A DNA stretch of 64,000 nucleotides from positions 251,360 to 315,359 of the forward strand of contig CAVZRO010000035.1 of assembly GCA_963777625.1 (NCBI GenBank), read 5' to 3'. This stretch comes from DATDIC01 sp963777625 (GTDB lineage Bacteria > Pseudomonadota > Alphaproteobacteria > Acetobacterales > Acetobacteraceae). This document shows, piece after piece, positions 63,893 through 64,000 of this stretch. The position numbers were made by a program, and so were the translations under genes. The number at the start of each line of letters is the position of its first letter. Positions within the stretch are counted from its first letter, which is position 1. Under the pieces are notes generated by a model that worked only from the letters and a program-made list of their open reading frames with translations, did not search any database and was not told the origin of the DNA.

Positions 63893-64000
63893 CGTCGTGG
63901 CACTGTGCCGTCGCAAACTTTGTTACGTCAAGCAGTTTCACGATCTGGCGGCGTAGGATACTCCAGGGGCGCTGCCCCTGGACCCCGGCAAAGGCTGTGC

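Overview
The window reads as a GC-rich alphaproteobacterial chromosome segment. Supporting signs are an alphaproteobacterial-type LexA box (GTTC-N7-GTTC) between uvrA and ssb, a fused ispDF, a lipid A very-long-chain fatty acid operon, an Acetobacteraceae-style outer-membrane beta-barrel protein, and strong G/C third-position bias in most genes. Acetobacteraceae is my best guess; the genus is not resolved. Many otherwise good genes are split by single-base shifts, usually at short homopolymers. The split genes include ssb, which is normally essential, so most of these are probably sequence errors rather than true decay.

Layout. 1-4181: an IS1595-type transposase, then a compact, relatively AT-rich RiPP locus on the minus strand: an NHLP-leader precursor peptide, a TfuA-like protein that appears fused in frame to a YcaO cyclodehydratase, and a translationally coupled unknown third gene. 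4437-9894: msrA, a GT2/GtrA lipid glycosyltransferase followed by an ArnT-like GT39 transferase, a Tat-secreted protein, a DUF2237 protein and an aldo/keto reductase. 9896-12038: anti-sigma factor, ECF sigma factor and a divergent fasciclin gene with an ECF-like promoter. 12078-21347: Ku, an orphan DNA methyltransferase, two membrane proteins, uvrA and ssb around an SOS box, a glycine-zipper/peptidoglycan-binding lipoprotein and an Asp/Glu racemase-type enzyme.

21818-33153: accessory genes, including a PEP-CTERM protein, a VOC protein, a probable two-gene antiphage module (Cap4/DUF4297-type nuclease plus zinc-hook SMC-like ATPase), an SDR, an orphan ParA, CopD-like and ChaC proteins, a large protein joining Ig-like repeats to a helical toxin-like half, and a peroxiredoxin. 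33376-41940: a fused double ABC exporter carrying a palindromic repeat inside its reading frame, then small-molecule metabolism (flavin reductase, luciferase-like monooxygenase, class III aminotransferase, two MaoC-type hot-dog proteins, OsmC, RidA). 42121-43623: a complete IS4-family element.

44316-49621: the acpXL-fabZXL-fabF2XL-fabF1XL-adh-lpxXL operon, which builds and transfers the very-long-chain hydroxy fatty acid of lipid A. 49746-53900: a class A beta-lactamase remnant, LysR regulator, MFS exporter, small lipoprotein and ispDF. 54274-56132: a type II restriction-modification pair (BstYI/BglII-type nuclease and MT-A70 methylase) next to tRNA-Ala(CGC). 56174-64000: a FAD-dependent amine oxidase, a beta-barrel protein, an AI-2E-type permease with a long C-terminal extension, a BKACE enzyme, an ACT protein and a SnoaL-GNAT fusion, ending in a terminator.

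The most interesting loci are the NHLP/TfuA-YcaO cluster (1405-4181), the DUF4297 plus SMC-like pair (23641-26461) and the Ig-repeat/helical protein (29912-31986).
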